From: Blastocystis hominis
Lineage: Eukaryota > Sar > Bigyra > Opalinata > Blastocystidae
NCBI RefSeq assembly: GCF_000151665.1
Contig: NW_013171867.1
Location: 560,946-624,945, forward strand
Length of the DNA: 64,000 bases
Reading direction: 5' to 3'
Below are positions 10,566-22,895 of the stretch, one piece after another (positions within the stretch are counted from its first letter, which is position 1; the number at the start of each line of letters is the position of its first letter). The notes under the pieces are model-generated. The model was not told the DNA's origin. It searched no databases and was given only the letters and a program-made list of their open reading frames with translations. A program made the position numbers and the translations under genes.

Positions 10566-12697
10566 CTACATAGAAAAACAGAAAAGCAACAAACCATATT
10601 CAAACTTCAATACTCTCTTCGATTCTCTTTTCCCATCCCAATGATCTGAATAATATATAATATACGATTTCTCCTTGTGTTTCGAAAGATTGGCGACTAC
10701 GTTCTTCAGGTTCCGATGGAAATCCACATTCCATTTACTGAGGATTCGTTTCATTAAACGGAGGGTACATGGATGAAGTACACGCATTTGCTGAAGAGAG
10801 TGCGAATCCTCCTCACTCAGCAATACGTCATACAACATTCGCTTAAATTGCCTATGATAACATTCAGTAAATAGAACTACAAAACATCAAAGTCTTGGAA
10901 CTCTGAACAACAAAAACCGATTTCAAGCAAGAAAAGGGCGTCGATTCGTTGTTTCATCATTATGGAACACTCGTTAAACATATAGATATTGTACTCCTCG
11001 AGAAGGGAAAGCGGCATTCCATTCATTTGCTGAATCTCCCGCATATCTTCAAGTGTCAAATCGTTGAGAGACTTTGACTGCAATTCCTTTTTCCGCATTT
11101 CTTGATAACTACTTCCATTCCTATCGTTTTCATTCTTTTGTTCTTCTCTATTTGCGGCTTCTGTTTTGATTTCATCTTCCGGAACATACTCCGGAAAGTA
11201 GGTCTCAATCAAAGGTTTGGCGTCAGCATTCAACTCCAATAGCTGTTGCAGCGACTGAACAGGGATTCGATACATATACAGCATTTGATTGTCGTTCGCA
11301 CAATTCTCCTCTGCGCAAATCTACTCAACATTCCGATTCTGAACCCTTACATCCGCAATGTTTTGTAAGGCGCTTGTGAGAATCAGAGAAGACGAATACA
11401 AGGAAGGATCCTCAAACACCATCTCGATCACTTTCTTCTCTGCCAGCAATTTCATTTGATCAGCTGTCGCTGACGCAAGCAGAAGCGCTAAATCTGTCAG
11501 TACTGCCTGCTTTAACAGCGAGTTATCCTGCGAATCGCATGACATTATCGCCAAATCCACAAGCTCCGAATTCAGAATCGTCTCGTTATACTTGTCAGTA
11601 CGCTCGAGAATTGCACAGAAAATCTGCCAGGCTACAGTCGCACAGTCCACTTCTCGAAACTTTATTTGGTGAATGAGAATCGTTTCCAAGTGGTTTTCCA
11701 TTAAGAACTAGATCGAATTGATTTCATGGCTTTACGGAGAGAATGAGCTCTGATTCGTCGTAGAAAATGACTTCAGCGAGACGGGTGAGCGTATAAAGTG
11801 CGATGGATTGCGACGAGGAAAGACAAGTTTGAAGAACGTACTGAAGCAAGAGCTTATCGAACACTGTCTGAAGAATGAGATGGAAGCGAAAAGACAAACA
11901 TCGATGGGGATGAGTAACAGAAGACTGTGATAAATGTGGTTTATGTGGAAAACAATGTTATCTGATGTCTATGGAAAAGAATAGGTGAATGGCCTACATA
12001 TTGTGTGCACTTATGAAGGAGGGCAAGCAGTTTTTCAGAATAGAAATTCACGTTTCCGAATGCAACACACGACGAAAAAGAGTAGAGGCCTTGGAAAACG
12101 TAGGATTCATTGTCGATATGTTTATCGATCAACTCGATCAGCATGTCAAACAAGTTTTCCAGGTCATAATTTTGAATGTAACGACGAGCTATGTTTAAAG
12201 CCTTACCAGATTGTACTTCTCTCTGGACTCTTCAATAGGGTATTCAAAAGCTCGAGAGCGTGAATACTGTAGCATGGATCATCCATCAGAATTAATTGTT
12301 TTACCAGCTCCACACCATCATACTTCTCTACAAACACGATATCAGTAGGGTCCTTCTGGATAATGATATTAATCACTTCTAGCATCTAGTAATTACTTCA
12401 GAAAACAAGAGAAACTCCAGAAATCAGCAAAGAAGGGGTCAGCTCTGATTGTTCCCCATAAAGCTGCATTATGATTTCTTTGTACATCTGATAAAGAATA
12501 TCTTGCTGGATCTCCCCATCTGACAGGAGTTGACGAATTTTGTCAATAAAGGTCTTTACAAACTCGTCCGACTGACCATCCGTTTCCCCTATCTCAATAT
12601 TCGAATCTTCTGGAAGAACTAGATCCGCCATTTCATGTTCCTCTTCACTACTCTCTGCAACGAGTTCAGCACTCATTTCGTGAAGATCTCTCTTCAT
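10566..12697 (-). CDS. Armadillo-like helical repeat protein, possibly SIL1-like
   Basis: A multi-exon helical protein without a diagnostic motif. The ATG at 12697 gives MKRDLHEMSAELVAESSEE; a hydrophobic stretch just upstream in frame (SSLAFIVLSVLF) would be a good signal peptide but has no ATG. Then come acidic SDEFVKTFIDKIRQLLSDG, helical pairs DPTDIVFVEKYDGVELVKQL, DDPCYSIHALELLNTLLKS, a region IDKHIDNESYVFQGLYSFS, LLKQAVLTDLALLLASATAD and IPVQSLQQLLELNADAKPLI. A 35-nt intron joins LLEIGF to FLFTECYHRQFKRMLYDVLL. The arrangement resembles SIL1/Fes1-type Hsp70 nucleotide exchange factors, but that is inference. The gene follows the transporter on the same strand with about 50 bases between. 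Confidence 0.5.
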
Positions 12698-12725
12698 ACT
12701 ACCCTCTAGTGTCGACTGCGTTTCG

Positions 12726-12734
12726 AACAAAACA
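12726..12734 (-). terminator. Poly(A)-signal-like motif of the transporter gene
   Basis: Minus strand TGTTTTGTT, 17 bases past the transporter TAG and only about 30 bases before the next gene's ATG, showing how tight the spacing is. Confidence 0.4.
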
Positions 12735-12750
12735 GATAATACGATAAAAG

Positions 12751-14011
12751 CTAATGAACTGATTCCTCATCCGTCACCTCTAAATGGACCTCCTCCCCCA
12801 GTTCTTGACTAGACGATTCTCCAAGCAACGCTTTGGTTGCTTCCTCCTGTCTCTGTTTCCTATTCACATCTAATCGCTCGAGCGTATAGCTCAAGGAACC
12901 TCCCACCACAAGCAAAATACCGAAAAACCCTTTCAGTGTGATGGTGGTATGATAAAAATAAGCCCCCATGAACGTCTTCCCTGAAGCCCATCATGCATGT
13001 CTACCTGAATGCAGTTCTTCATCACTCCGGAAATATTATGCGACAAACTGCTCGTGTATTGGATCTGCAGATACGTCGTGATGCCCACCATCAGTCCGAT
13101 GATTCCAGCTACATCCCAGCCACGCTTCTCTCCTACACACGAAGATCCAGAAGAAAAACGAGAACGTCAGCTCGCTGCGATGCTCCCAGACGACGGGCAC
13201 TTCGCCGAACGCCTACTTCGAAGCACACAGCGGAGCGTACCACGCAGAGCGCAGGGAGAATCACACAGCTGTTGAAGTTCGTGTAGAACGTGAGCAGCCA
13301 GCTGTTGTCCACCACGTTCGATAGATAACGCTTCAGGTAGATCGTGTAGAAGGTTCCGACCGCGCTGGCGCCAACGCCGAAGAGCGTGCCGCGGAGAGAG
13401 AAATTGATCTCGCCATCGACACCTGCGGTGTAGCTGGGTGGAAGGGGAGATAGAGGACTACCCAATTACGACGGTGATGCAGGAGAGGACGGTTCGGAGA
13501 GAGGACTTCTCGCCAAAAAGAAGGTAGCTGGAAATGACAGCGAAAATACTTAGAAAAAACTTGATTAAAGGAATCATGGGAATTCCAAGAGAACGAGAAA
13601 TCTGGTAAAAAGAAACTTCCACGTATTTGAGACAGAGATTACTCATTGTCACCATCAAACAGAACAGAATGGACAACGGAAATACCCTCCTTGCCAGCGA
13701 AGGGGAAAAACTAGAAAATGAAGCGAGTTTGGCAAACTCACTGGATATCGGGAAACCCAGATGATAGTCGCAACTTTTTGTTGACCTTCGAGAAAGAATA
13801 GAGTGTAGCTGTAGGCGCAATAAATTGTACGAACGTGATAAAATAGGGAGCATCAAAACTCTTCTTTAAATTTGTGTATACAAATCTATAAAATAATGAA
13901 GAAAGATACAACACAGAATTACTTGTTCATGAAGATCGCTGCCCACGAAGTACACCAATACAAAGCGATTACTCCTACGACCTTGTAGAGTGGAACTTGC
14001 TTTTCTGGCAT
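12751..14011 (-). CDS. GDP-fucose-type nucleotide sugar transporter (SLC35C1-like)
   Basis: Golgi/ER multi-span antiporter of the drug/metabolite (NST/TPT) superfamily, importing GDP-sugar for lumenal glycosylation. The ATG at 14011 gives MPEKQVPLYKVVGVIALYWC, then TSWAAIFMNK, a 38-nt intron, and FVYTNLKKSFDAPYFITFVQ. Further: MSNLCLKYVEVSFYQISRSL, matching the SLC35C1 NNLCLKYVGVAFYxxGRSL signature; LFGEKSSLRTVLSCITVVIG; LFGVGASAVGTFYTIYLKRY; and NSWLLTFYTNFNSCVILPAL, the WRLTFYNNVNACxLFLPL counterpart. It closes with GFFGILLVVGGSLSYTLERL and an acidic cytosolic tail. Several short introns break the reading. Substrate is inferred from these signatures only. Confidence 0.8.
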
Positions 14012-14168
14012 GATAGAAACGAGTTAATATTTGGAAACAAAAATACAATACATTCTACTCATTAGATCCCATATTAAAATAGTGCTTTTTCTTTAGAATC
14101 GTAACTTATCTGAGGTTTTAAACGAATCTGGGGAAAGTATGAAGAGAGATTTTACTCATTAGATAGAA

Positions 14169-17100
14169 ATGTCCGTGACTTCTGATCCCGCAAACATGGA
14201 GATTGAATCACTCAAAGCCATTTACCAAGACGAGCTTTGCATTTTAAAAAACGAAAATGGCATGAAAGTGATCACCATGTGGATTCCTGCGGAGTTTTCA
14301 CGTAAATCACAAGTATACACAAAACTAAAAATCAGCATACCTTCCAAATATCCATCTGTCAAGTTTCTTTTACCATTTCTGATTGTTCTCTAGACCCATT
14401 ATTGAAATATTGGATTCATCTGGAATTACGCCAGATAACGTACTAGTGCGATAACGAGCTTTATTGTAGGTAAAAGAGCTGAATGAGCTAATTGAGAAGA
14501 AGTGTACAGAATTGTTGGCAAATAAAGACATTATTCTATTTGATATTATCACGATTGTTCAAAAGTATCTCCAAACACATAACAAGGAGGAAGTATCGGT
14601 TCTCAAACTTGTGTTAAACTCTAGAGTGACATAGCGAGGATGTTAAACGAAAGTCCTTTGCTGCGAATTGACAGCAATTATTCCAGTGGTGACAGGGATC
14701 ACTACAATTCGCTAGAGGCTCTGCGTGATGTTTTTTCTTCACGATCCGCGATCACTATTAGGATTTTGACTTCATTCGAGAACCCAAATTACAGTACCAC
14801 AATTCCGGATGTTTTTCTCTTACTCTTTTCTTGACTCTTAGGGTTTTTCGGTTCTTCAACGAAGCGAAACAACAAAAACGAAGACATGACCGATATGCGA
14901 ACATGCCGCGTTACTCAGAATCCTTCCCATTCTTTCTCACCCCCGAATAAAATCGAAGAGCAGATTCCCGAGATGACATCCGAGGAATTGACGAGCGGAA
15001 AGACTGTAAAATTGCGCGATCGCGATGTTTTGGAGTCTGCAATGGGTCGATTCAAGACGGATTTCGTCGTTATAAAAGAGATCGGACACGGCGGATTCGG
15101 TCGAATTACGCTGTGCACACACCGACTGGATGGAATGAAATACGCCGTAGGGATTGAAAGCGATGTGTGTCGCAGATTAAGGAGATCAATCTGGAAGACA
15201 ACAGGCAGGAGTATCAGAAAATCTTGCGCGAAGTGAAGCTGCTGGCGCTGCTGAAGACGAACTACACGGTTCGTTATTACAGCGTTGGAAAGAGAGGAGC
15301 GTTGAATTGTAGTGCTGGACCGAGCGGAATGAATGCGTGGAAGCGGAGAATCTGGGTCATACCGATCCGAATGAACTGGAAGAGGAGGAAGAAGAAGAAG
15401 ATCTGATCGATGAAACGACGATGACTTGGGGAAAGGAATCGTTTCGCTTGAGTAAAATGCGGAACAAGGGGATGAAGGAGTACAATGAGCTGCATCCGCT
15501 GGTTTTTGATTCTGTGAGAAAGGAGGGAGCGATTGAGGAATAGAATCCGATACAGATCGAGTTTCGGGGCAATGATCGGTTGAATCAAATCGCAGAAGAT
15601 GCGTTTGATTTTGGACCTGAATCTGAATCTAGATTAGAATCAGAATCAGAATCAGAATCAGAATCTGTATCGTATGAGAAATCGAAATCGAATCGTTTTG
15701 GTGAAACATCGGATTCTGATTCTGATTCTGATTCTAATCCAGATTCAGATTATTATTCCTCCTATTCAGATGAATCTTTGAGTTCAACAAGTTCTGACAG
15801 CAATTCTTCCCCTTCTTCCACTGCGAATTCTTCCTCAGCAATCGTTCAACAATCGAATCGATTTTCGGCTTTGGAACTCTCTGATTCTCTTTCAATTCCA
15901 ACTCGCAGTACAACCGCTGGATTATCGCCTCAAGCCAATTGCGACCAATCCGATACTCACATGTCTGTCAAGCTCTACATCCAGATGGAATACTATAAGA
16001 ACGGCACATTGGATGACTTGATTCAGAGTGGAAAGGTTTCTATTGTCTGGATTTCGACTGAATCGTAGCTGTATCAGGATCTCAGTCGTATCTGGTCGAT
16101 TCTATTCAACGTTTTTTTCCATCATTTGTCTTAACGAATAGCTTCTGAACGGTCTGAAAGAAGTGCATGCGTTGATCTTTTCATTTGCTTTTGATGTGTA
16201 GCAATGGAATTGTTCATCGCGATTTGAAGCCTTCCAATATCTTCTTTGACGATAATGGAGCGGCGCTGATCGGCGATTTTGGACTTGGCTATTTTGTAGG
16301 GAAGGAAGTCTCGACTTCGACGGATGGAATCGAAAACAATGAGAATTACACCACAGCGATCGGGACGATTTTGTACGCGCCTCCCGAGCAATTGGCGAAC
16401 AATCAAAGCTTCAGTGCTCATTCCAAAATTAGCACGCGAATTACCACAAAGGTCGTTTTGATTGCGTGAATCGATTGGTAGTCAGACATGTTTTGTGTCG
16501 GTTTGATTCTCTACGAAATGCTCCTCCCTCCCATGCCGACTGCGTTAGAACGCTATAAGGTATTTCAGGAAGCTCGCGTATTGGCTGTTTCTGCGCTTGT
16601 TTCTCGTAGGCTGGACGTTTACGACCCGAAATCAAGGATTCGTACCGAATGATTATTCTGCATTGTTTAGAAGTACTCATTTCTTTTGCTGTTTCAAAGT
16701 AGGAAAATCCAAAGAACCGACCTTCCGCCCAAGAATTGATCGATATGATTCTCAGCGATGATTCGATCGTGAATAAGAAGAACTTAGAGGAATTGATGTT
16801 GTGCTTGTCCAAACCGAACGTACTCTCAAGAAGGATTGGGTTGATCGTAGAATTCCATTTTTATGACTGTTACAAACACGCTGATGGAGCGAGTAGAACA
16901 AATTCGAATTGATTGAGAATAGGATTTATTAGAGATGGAGTTAAGCCTTTTCTATCCTGAGTTGATCAACGGTAATCTGAATTCCAGTCATGTGTATGAC
17001 CTGTTTTGTAAACAAACGGAGAAGGTATTATACTTTACTTTGCTTTACTTTCAAATAGCATTTCATTCGAGAAGATGTAGAGAAATGTCTGGTTGATGTG

Positions 17101-19459
17101 ATAAATCTGTTTGGATATTATCCTCTCGATTCTCCTCTTTTGCTTCCCAAATCGGATTATTTACGTTACCTGTTTCTTTTGCTTTTATTTTGTTGATGGA
17201 ATTTAGATATCCGAATGGCGTTTCCTTACTGAATAAAAAAGGAATTCCTTGTTTGCTTCGCAGCGATCTACGAAGCAGCTTTCTCTCCTACTATTCTCGA
17301 ATGATAAACACGCAAATCCGTCAATATGAAATTGATACCGTTACACGTACAAAAAGTAGTGACGAACGAGATCTTGTGACGCAACATGCATGCAGCATTG
17401 ACAATATTTGGCTTCAACGGTATTCGTTCATTGCTCGTTTCACTTCAGACAAGATGATACCACATTGAGCGTGTTGTATTCTTGCGAAGCTGTGATGATG
17501 TGCTGCCATATTCTAAACCTGTTTTCCCATTTATTGTCTCATACTTTGGTTCTGCATATTAATCATGTTGGAGTGGGGATTTTCTATGTGCTTCGATTGC
17601 GTAGATTATTTCGACGATTCTCGAAATCTACGGCTTCGTCAGCATGACATCGAAGAAACAAGCCATCGAAGAGTTACGAGGCGTTGTGGCCTTCCAACTG
17701 GCTTCCATGACGAATTCACATAGCAAGGGAATTTATGTTTTGATGATGCGTAGAGAATTTGGTTGAATCGACAAAAAGCAGCAGCACGATTATGTAGATT
17801 TGAAAGGGAAATGTGAGATAGAAACAAGCAAATCGCGGATATTCTGAATATCAGCCAGGATGAAGCGGCCTACGTGTATCCGTTCCTCGTCCTTCCGATC
17901 AAACCAAACGAATGGATGGTCGTAGGATTGCACATCCGATCGATTGATGGCTGTAGGATATGGAGAAGGCACTAACAGAACTGATTCAGTACAAGGGAGA
18001 AAACATGAAGCTGGACGATCAGTCGTTTTTGTGGAATTGTCTGGAGGAAATGAAGAGTTTTGTCGCGATGTTGAACCAGGTAAACTCGATCGATTGGCTT
18101 CATTCAAGTATTCGTTTCTGGAAACAACAGATCGAATTGTGTTTGATACGCTTTTGCTGCCTCAAGGAAACGATCAGAATTATCACTTGTACTATGCCTG
18201 CATTTTCACCAGCCATTTGTCTCTTCAAATTGCCTCTTCGAGCAACAGCAAAGCGAAAAAGCAGAAAGGAACAAATCGTTTCGTTCTCCCCATTAAAAAA
18301 CCTCAAACGATCGATTTTGTTCTTCTTTATGTTGGGATCCCACAGTTTGATTATCGATAGGGCGGTCGATTCGATCGTGAACTCTGCAAATACAAAGTGG
18401 GATCACTGAATCCATTTTTGCTTCCAAAGGATTCGTTGTATTCTGCCGGTGTGCGATTGGATTTGGATTGAATTCATAGGAATGTTCAATATTACTATTC
18501 CTCTCAATAATATCGTTTCGTTGCTCGTTCATCACCCGGATTACGTACCTTTTATTCGTTTGTTTCAAGGAAGAAAAAAGCGATTAAGAAGTTCTCCCCT
18601 CCATCCAACGACGTTTCGATTCTCGTTTTGCCGCCTAGCGGATTCGCCAACTCTCTAGTCGATCTTCAAATCGCTGATATGTGCTGGAAAAACTCATTCA
18701 AAGTACGCTAAGCGTTGGGATCATCACGAGTGCACATGGTGGAACGCGACGCAGAACTCGAAGTCGCAGTCGTACATCGATTACTGTCAAGATCACCACA
18801 TCAACTACATCATTCAGCACTCGGGATCGATCGAAGTCGCGGCGATTGACTCGCTGAATTGTAGAATGGGACGCTGTACAAAGTGGGTAAGCGGAAAAAA
18901 ACGGCGGTCGGACCGATCAGAATGCTGCTGAAGGCGATTTTCGACATGGAATCAAGCGGAGAAAACGAGGCTTCGACCTCTCGAAGTCGCAACTCGATCC
19001 ATAAAATGTCGATGGACATGAATGCGAAGAAGGAAACGATGGTTCCGATGGTGGTCACGGGAGGATCGGATGGAGAAGGGAACAAAGCGATGAGTCAAGA
19101 AGATCAATTTGAGTTTATGAATGCAGAGACGCGGAATAAGAAGAACTGGGAAATGTCGGTGCGAGACAATATTCTGAAGTCGAATTTTGTGGGTGTTGCG
19201 TTTGTGAAGTGTAATCGTGTAGAAAAACTCTGCTTATGTGATCATCGTGAAATCATCGATTGCGAAGGTACGCGAAATCGTGTCTCAGATTCTGTCGAAC
19301 GAGAGCATAACGAATCATTTTAATCGGAAACTGGCCAAAGAGATTCAAGGCAAGATTCAGGAGAAAAAGAAGGACTGTATGATCTTTTATGCTCTGCAAG
19401 ATTCCCAGTTTGATATTTTGTTCTTGAATTCAATCCGGGATGTGAGTCAGATTGTATAG
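14169..19459 (+). CDS. GCN2: eIF2-alpha kinase GCN2 (RWD, kinase, HisRS-like)
   Basis: Stress kinase that senses uncharged tRNA and phosphorylates eIF2alpha to slow translation. The N-terminal RWD domain starts MSVTSDPANMEIESLKAIYQ. The kinase has a glycine loop (IGHGGFGRITLCTHRLDG), an ATP lysine restored by a 29-nt intron (KYA-IKEINLED), HRDLKPSNIFFDDNGAALIG with an intact DFG, TAIGTILYAPPEQLAN, and RPSAQELIDMIL. A long acidic/serine insert (ESESESES, SDSDSDSDS) splits the lobes, as in other eIF2alpha kinases. A HisRS-like part follows (MEFRYPNGVSLLNKKGIPCL, RSDLRSSFLSYYSRMI) and an anticodon-binding-like end (SYIDYCQDHHINYIIQHSGS, MIFYALQDSQFDILFL). Many short introns split the gene, not all placed. 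TAG at 19457 precedes TGTTTGTT by 19 bases. Confidence 0.88.
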
Positions 19460-19478
19460 TAGTAGTTTTTAATGAGTG

Positions 19479-19486
19479 TGTTTGTT
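19479..19486 (+). terminator. Poly(A)-signal motif of GCN2
   Basis: TGTTTGTT within a longer TGTTTG run, 19 bases past the TAG. Confidence 0.65.
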
Positions 19487-19982
19487 TGTTTGATTGCAGA
19501 TGTGTTTTTGTGTTGTTATGGAGATAATAAGAATATGTACAGATGTGAGAAAGGTAAGTTCAAGGAAGGAACAAAACGATTTGTTGACCAAAGCAGGAGC
19601 GATCATTTGCATAAATAATGATGACTTTTATAACACTATATTAACGCACAATAATCGCAATAACAAAGATAGCTTACAAGGAATAAGAAAACAATGAAAG
19701 TACAAATATCCATAATAAAAAATCCTATGGTAATATTCACTCTTCTGTGCTGATATAGAATATTAGAAAATAGAATAGGAATTGCCTCTTCTTTTCCATT
19801 TCTAACAAAATCGTTTTCCCACCTATCTATCTTGTAGCATAGAGTTAATCCTATATACTACACGATTCTTAATATATAGTTATTCAAAAGAATCCAAGAT
19901 CCTCACACTTTTACAAATAACAGAACAAATATAGGAATTCCAAAAATATTATCCAAATCAACAGAACAGCTCGTTTTTTTCT
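19487..19982. other. Intergenic, GCN2 to WD40 gene
   Basis: AT-rich; nothing recognisable seen beyond a short ORF without family features. Confidence 0.5.
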
Positions 19983-22393
19983 ATGCAGCCGATTCAAATT
20001 AATGGTGAAACAGTTAATGACGCGTACAGGCTCACTGGACATACTGGTGGCATTCGAGCCATGATTGGATGGAAACACTTCATAATAACGGGAAGTGACG
20101 ACAATTCTATTAAAGTAGGCAATGCTATATTGGAAATAAATAGATATGGGCGGCATCAACGGGCAACTGTATCAAGACGTTAAAAGGTCATACCTCGCGT
20201 ATTCTGTGCTTGACAATTTGGAACGGATATATTGTAAGCTCTGGAGCAGACTCCCAAATCAAAGTACTTGTTGAAACTGGATTTTGAGTAGATTTGGGAT
20301 ATCGTATCAGGAAAGTGCAAAAAGACACTGAAAGAGTGTACTTGTAGTGCGAATTCCTTAGCTTCAACTCCGGATTTGCTGTTTGCAGGAGGAAAAGACG
20401 GAGATATTTATGTTTACCCAGCTTTGAATTCTGATTGTTAGGTGTGGACATCCCGCTATCAGTTAAAGGGAAAATTAACGGGACATGGTGATTGGGTGAA
20501 CAAGCTTCTTATTTACAATGAGAAATATCTGATTTCTTGTAGTGATGACAAAACGATCCGAGTAAGAATGGGAGTTATCGGCTAATATACGCAGATTTGG
20601 GATTTATCTACAGAAAAATGTATTTCCACACTGAATAAGCATCAAAAGGGCGTGTGTTCTCTTTGTATCATGGGTTCGACTCTAATCAGCGGAGGAACCG
20701 ATTTCTCAATAATTGTTTTGCTTGCTTTTTTCTTTTCTCACCCAAAGCTTTGGAATTTGCAAACAGGAGAGCCGATCACTTCATTGAAAGGACATTGCGA
20801 CGTAGTGAGCAGTTTATGCGTTTATCAAAACCACTATTTGATAAGCACTGATTTAAGCTCGTTGGTCATGGTACAATCAATGAACCAAATCGAAAATAGG
20901 TCTGGGATTTGAAGAACAAATATCGAATTCTCTACGAATTGACGCTCCACGGCGCCGAAGTGTACGATTCGATGATCTTTGAAGACCGATTATTCACCTG
21001 CTCGAAGGACGGATCCGTCGTGGTTTGGTTTGGCCGCTCGATTGCACTCTAGAAATGGCCAGCGATGCAGAATTTCCCGGCTCTCTCGGCATTGCTCGCG
21101 AAATGCGTGGAGTCGAAGGAGAAAACGAGCAATGTGGATGAATATCTGCAGATCCAGAAGGGTATCAAAGCGAAATTGGATGAATCGCAGAGGAATTCAT
21201 GGAGCTGCACGAAGAAAAGCAAATGCTACTCGTCGAGAAATCGATGATCGACCAGGTTTGATCGGGTTTTGATCGATCATCGCGTAGCAATTGGCGCTGG
21301 AGACGGAGCTTCGAAAGAATCTGCAGAAGGAGCTGCGTCAGCGCTGCGAGGAGCTGAACGAGCTTCGAAAAGAAGCGATCGAGCTGCGCTCGGCCGCGTC
21401 GCAAACGCAGAAGCGAATGATCGAAGCGACGCGCGTTCTGTCTCCCTCGCTTCAGATTTCGCCGCACGAAGTCCGTTTTCTCCTTGTCTGCGACGTAGAT
21501 TCGAAGAGAATTCGCTCGCTGTCGGCGGCAGAACGCGACGCTGTTCGAATCGGTCTGGCGCGACGCGCCGGTGGCGGTGAAGTCCATCCCAAGCAACCCG
21601 AAAGAGCTGGACACTCGCTATGACTGGCTGCAGCTCTGCGCGGTGTGGGCGAGCCTGCGCCATCCCAACATTCTCCCGGTCGTTCGCAGTCCTCTCTGCT
21701 GATCGGTAGCTCTACGGCGTGCAGTTCGAGTCCTTCCAGTCCGCCGCGTTGGTCATGGAGCTCTGTCCCGGATCGCTCGAGGACGCCGTGCGCTACGCCC
21801 AGCAGCGAGACTTCCCGCTGTCTCTCGCGACGAAGGTCGGCTGGCTGCTGCAGATCGCGCGAGCGATCGGGTTTTTGCATCACCAGGACCCGCCGATCGC
21901 TCACGGAGGCGTCTGCCCGTCGAACGTGCTGCTGACGGGCTCGCTGGTGCCGCGCTTGACGGACATCGGGGTGAGGTCGGTGGAGCGGGTGCTGTACGAT
22001 CGGAGCTTTGAAGGGGAGTTTGTGGCGCCGGAGGAACGGGGGAAGGAGGCGACGAGCTCGGTGGCGGGGGATGTGTTCAGTCTGGGGAAGGTGATTCTTT
22101 ATGTCGAGTCGAGAGAAGGGAGTGAGGAGTAGGTGATTCGGAATGGAGAAATGGGGAAGGATGCGGAGAAGGGGCTGAGCGATGTGCTGAAATTGATGAT
22201 TCATCGGTATTGCAATGAAAACCCGAGTGTGGGAGAGAGGAGGAGGGATGAAGGGTAGAGTCGCCCGTCGATTGATGTTGTCGTGGAGGATTTGGAGCGT
22301 TGGAAGAGAAGTGTGAGTAAAGAAATCGCGTTAAGTGTGAATACCACTCCGAGCCTGATTTACAACAGGGAGAATGGGTGTTTTCTGTTCTAG
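19983..22393 (+). CDS. WD40 propeller / coiled-coil / kinase-like fusion protein
   Basis: The ATG at 19983 opens about seven WD40 repeats (YRLTGHTGGIRAMIGWKHFI, GSDDNSIK-IWAASTGNC across a 29-nt intron, KLTGHGDWVNKLLI, KHQKGVCSLCIM, SLKGHCDVVSSLCVYQN). A 33-nt intron (21020-21052) skips an in-frame TAG and leads to NFPALSALLAKCVESKEK, two more short introns to a coiled coil (ELRKNLQKELRQRCEELNEL), then a protein-kinase fold: VWRDAPVAVKSIPS with the ATP lysine, LRHPNILPV, FQSAALVMELCPGSLEDAV, IARAIGFLHHQDPPIAHGGV, and NPSSRPSIDVVVEDLERW. The HRD aspartate is replaced (HGGVCPSN) and DFG reads DIG, so it is probably a pseudokinase. TAG ends at 22393. I do not recognise this domain order as a named family. 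Confidence 0.75.
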
Positions 22394-22400
22394 TGCTTTT

Positions 22401-22409
22401 TTGTTTGTT
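22401..22409 (+). terminator. Poly(A)-signal motif of WD40-kinase gene
   Basis: TTGTTTGTT, 7 bases past the TAG. Confidence 0.65.
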
Positions 22410-22895
22410 CGTAATTAAAAGAAGATTACAATCGAATACAAAGAAAAAAATACGGCTTTGAAAAATCAAATGTGGAATATTCACTGAATGGCTCGAATCA
22501 AATGTACAATATTGAAAAAAGCATACACTTCCAATGAAATGACTTACCTTGCCGAAATTGAAAATGCACCACAGAAACACGTGCCATTATGTTAACTAGG
22601 ATATCGACGTGCTCTTTGTATTCATATAATACAATATTGATACAAAAATGTAGAGGGTCAAACTGTACAGAATCAAATTATATAAAAACAAGTACTAAAA
22701 ATGATGTAAATCTCTCCACGGCTACTGCTAACCCGAATTAGGCAACATCCAATCAACATCTCAGCAAGAACATACAGAGTGTGCTTTCATAGTATACAAA
22801 TACTTACGTACATAACAAATAATCATTATTAGTAAGAAATAGCAGAGAAAATAACAGAAAAAAATAACAAATCCTCCATTTGCCAGTATTCGGAC
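22410..22895. other. Intergenic, WD40 gene to MORN-LRR 1
   Basis: AT-rich, no gene seen; presumably the promoter of the MORN-LRR gene. Confidence 0.5.
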
